Shown one piece after another: positions 4,749 to 6,372 of a stretch of DNA of 6,372 nt. Made by a program: the position numbers and the translations under genes. Under the pieces are notes generated by a model. It searched no databases. It was not told the DNA's origin and was given only the letters and a program-made list of their open reading frames with translations. The stretch comes from Pseudomonadota bacterium (GTDB lineage: Bacteria; Pseudomonadota; Alphaproteobacteria; Rhizobiales; Xanthobacteraceae): assembly GCA_023431725.1 (NCBI GenBank), contig JAEYVN010000488.1:1-6372 (forward strand). The letters run 5' to 3'. Every line of letters starts with the position of its first letter. Within the stretch, counting starts at the first letter, position 1.

Positions 4749-5796
4749 CTTTTGGCGGATTCTCGATTGGCAGAGTGATCTTGACCGCTGTGCCCTCGCC
4801 CAGCGTGCTGTCTATATGGATCGTGCCACCATGTGTTTCAACGAATTGCTTGACGACATACAAGCCGATACCGGCTCCATGGCTGCCGCGACTGTTACGC
4901 GCGCGATAATAAGGCGAGAAGATCTTGCCTTTCTCATCGTCCGGGATTCCCCGCCCGTGATCCCGCACGGTCAGGACCGCACAGCCCTGCTGGGTCGCAC
5001 CGCGGACGAACACCACGCCGTCGGCATGAGAGAACTTCACCGCATTGGAGAGAATATTTTCGATGACCTGACGCACCATATCCGGATCGCCTGCAATTTT
5101 TTTCGGCAATCCGGCCAGGTCCGTATCGATCGTTACTGCCTCGTTATTCGCATCAAGCACGATATCTTCGACGAGCGCACGCAAATCGATCGCATCGATA
5201 TGCAGTTCCGCAGCCCGCTCGCCGACTTCGGATGCGAGATGGACCTGCTGCACGATCGCCTGGATATGACGGACCGCTGCACGGATCTTGTCCGCACGAA
5301 CAACGTTTTTGTCGCCGTCGGCAAAGCTTCGCTTCAACAAAAACGCCTGTCCATCGACCGTCGTCAGCGACGTACCGATCTCGTGCGAAAGAACGTCCAG
5401 GAAGCGGCGGCTGGTTTCGGCATTCGCTTTTTGCTCATCGAGATCGGCCTGCATGCGCGCTTCGGTTTTCTTCCGGTTCGTCACCAGAAACGCGATGATC
5501 CATTGCGATATGATCGCGATCGCGCGGTTGGCGAAAAACACCACATGCAAGGCATCCGGCGGCGGGGAAAAAAATGAGCCCAGCACCGACAGAACGGTCG
5601 TCAGGGCCGCGAACCAATAGGCGGACCGGTAGCGGCTGAAAATCGCGAGCGCGAGAATAACGGAATAGATAAAGCAGACCGTTACATCATCCGGTGGCGT
5701 GAAGATGTCGAAGATGAATGCGACAAGAATCAGAACCAGAATGCCGCCGGACACCAACCATTCCGGGACGTCGCGTGTGGAACCAGACGACACCAA
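4711..5796 (-). CDS. membrane-bound sensor histidine kinase
   Basis: This 361-residue kinase has four predicted transmembrane helices (about 13-30, 38-54, 59-77, 83-105) with only short loops between them, so sensing is probably within or at the membrane. A short coiled-coil-like linker (107-130) follows. The H-box reads FLDVLSHEIGTSLTTVDGQ with phospho-accepting His138. The ATP-binding domain has the N-box VIENILSNAVKF (Asn247, Asn251), the G1 box DHGRGIP (279-285), and the G2 box GAGIGLYVV (307-315). It should autophosphorylate and pass phosphate to the overlapping response regulator. The H-box is unusual: the common R and P of HE-x-R-TP are replaced by G and S, while the HExxT needed for phosphatase activity is kept. 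No ATG suits the start. TTG at 5796 has AAAGG ten bases upstream, and GTG at 5793 is the alternative. The gene lies 54 nt downstream of the MaoC-like gene. Confidence 0.92.
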   Translation of the reverse strand: MVSSGSTRDVPEWLVSGGILVLILVAFIFDIFTPPDDVTVCFIYSVILALAIFSRYRSAYWFAALTTVLSVLGSFFSPPPDALHVVFFANRAIAIISQWIIAFLVTNRKKTEARMQADLDEQKANAETSRRFLDVLSHEIGTSLTTVDGQAFLLKRSFADGDKNVVRADKIRAAVRHIQAIVQQVHLASEVGERAAELHIDAIDLRALVEDIVLDANNEAVTIDTDLAGLPKKIAGDPDMVRQVIENILSNAVKFSHADGVVFVRGATQQGCAVLTVRDHGRGIPDDEKGKIFSPYYRARNSRGSHGAGIGLYVVKQFVETHGGTIHIDSTLGEGTAVKITLPIENPPKDDVRDETAHPLH

Positions 5797-5821
5797 TGCG
5801 GCTCGACCTTTGCGTAGCTGC

Positions 5822-5838
5822 GCGCCCGCCGCGGGCGC
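5822..5838 (-). terminator. GC-rich hairpin between MaoC-like and kinase genes
   Basis: GCGCCCG (5838-5832) can pair with CGGGCGC (5828-5822) around a three-base loop on the minus strand, 12 bases past the MaoC-like stop. No T-tract follows, so it is at most a partial terminator or pause site. It may separate expression of the metabolic gene from the kinase gene. Confidence 0.35.
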
Positions 5839-5850
5839 TCCGGCGCCGTC

Positions 5851-6312
5851 TTAGCGCGCCGCCTTTCGGGGCACCACCAGATTCGACGTCATGATCTGCA
5901 CGGGCTCGCCGTTCTGATTGAAGGTCGTGGTCCGCACCTTCGCCAGACCCTGTTCCGGTCGCGATCTCGACGGCCGCGTTTCCAGCACTTCAGACACGAG
6001 CCGCAAGGTATCGCCCGGGCGCACGGCGCGCGGCCACCGGAGATCTTCGACGCCGGCCCCGACGATCCCGCCGGCAATCGGCAAACCGCCATCGGTCAGG
6101 AGCCGCATGGTGATTGATGCGGTATGCCAACCGCTGGCCGCAAGCCCCTTGAAAAACGTATTCGCGGCGCTTGCTTCGTCGATATGGAACGGCTGGGGAT
6201 CGAACTGCGCGGCATAAGCCTTGATCGCGTCTGCGGTGACCAACTCGGATCGCGATTCAAAGGTTTGGCCGGGATAGAAATCCTCCAGATAAAGCAATGC
6301 TTGCGCAGTCAC
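5851..6312 (-). CDS. MaoC-like dehydratase/hydratase (single hotdog domain)
   Basis: This 153-residue protein matches the MaoC / (R)-specific enoyl-CoA hydratase family. These cytoplasmic enzymes add water to, or remove it from, acyl-CoA thioesters. It opens with LEDFYPGQTFES, typical of MaoC proteins. The catalytic segment AAQFDPQPFHIDE contains the expected Asp38 and His43 pair (family pattern D-x-x-P-x-H-x-D). GLAASGWHT (57-64) follows, then RWPRAVRPGDTLRL (92-105). The length is normal for single-domain members. The start is GTG at 6312, with GAGGGGG nearby; the GTG overlaps the TGA of an upstream frame by four bases, which indicates an operon with translational coupling. The true substrate is unknown. 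It could serve fatty acid, polyhydroxyalkanoate or aromatic/dicarboxylate metabolism. The stop is TAA at 5853-5851. Confidence 0.9.
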   Translation of the reverse strand: MTAQALLYLEDFYPGQTFESRSELVTADAIKAYAAQFDPQPFHIDEASAANTFFKGLAASGWHTASITMRLLTDGGLPIAGGIVGAGVEDLRWPRAVRPGDTLRLVSEVLETRPSRSRPEQGLAKVRTTTFNQNGEPVQIMTSNLVVPRKAAR

Positions 6313-6372
6313 GTCGCCCCCTCGCTCAGCGCCAGTTCAAGCGCAGCAACGTCGGATTGTGTCTCACACGAG
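6309..6372 (-). CDS. C-terminal end of an unidentified gene (rest outside window)
   Basis: An open frame enters from the right edge and ends in TGA at 6311-6309, encoding about 20 final residues (SCETQSDVAALELALSEGAT). Its stop overlaps the GTG start of the MaoC-like gene as GTGA, the usual sign of a tightly coupled operon. The fragment is too short to identify. A CoA-metabolism enzyme would fit the neighbour, but that is a guess. Confidence 0.5.
   Translation of the reverse strand, partial: SCETQSDVAALELALSEGAT

Noticed and set aside
4489..5577. 362-residue plus-strand open frame opposite the kinase and regulator genes
   Set aside because: It spans two convincing minus-strand genes, shows no family motif and has shadow-like composition.

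Overview
The window looks like chromosomal DNA from an alphaproteobacterium of the Bradyrhizobium / Rhodopseudomonas / Afipia group. I base this on the moderately GC-rich coding style, on a BadA-like benzoate-CoA ligase beside a branched-chain-type ABC substrate-binding protein, and on the style of the two-component genes. The genus assignment is inference. No insertion sequence, CRISPR array, tRNA or rRNA gene was seen.

Left part (1-2529): two minus-strand genes for uptake and activation of an aromatic acid. The upstream one encodes a benzoate-CoA ligase family enzyme. Downstream of it, after a 128-nt gap with a hairpin and a possible promoter, lies a periplasmic Leu/Ile/Val-type binding protein that runs off the left edge. 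The ligase shares a 225-nt intergenic region with a divergent plus-strand gene. That region holds a 16-bp near-perfect palindrome overlapping a consensus TATAAT (a likely repressor operator) and, closer to the plus-strand gene, two consecutive perfect stem-loops.

Middle (2530-3828): a stand-alone catalytic-domain homologue of cobalamin-independent methionine synthase with the complete His-Cys-Glu-Cys zinc set. It is followed by a strong hairpin. A second hairpin, with a T-rich tail on the minus strand, probably terminates the convergent gene that comes next.

Right part (3829-6372): all minus strand. In transcription order it holds the last codons of an unidentified gene, a MaoC-like hotdog hydratase overlapping it by 4 nt (GTGA), a four-helix membrane histidine kinase with an unusual H-box and a TTG start, a LuxR-type response regulator overlapping the kinase by 38 bp, and a 72-residue two-helix membrane protein. 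A 20-bp inverted repeat lies between the regulator and the small membrane protein.

The ligase and binding protein plausibly work together: the binding protein captures an aromatic carboxylate and the ligase traps it as a CoA thioester. The divergent MetE-like enzyme may handle methyl groups in the same metabolism, but that is only suggested by position. The MaoC protein acts on acyl-CoA thioesters and could belong to aromatic or fatty acid metabolism. The kinase/regulator pair is a self-contained signalling module whose stimulus and targets cannot be read from the sequence. No wholly new system is evident. The most original signals are the structured leader of the MetE-like gene and the two palindromes.
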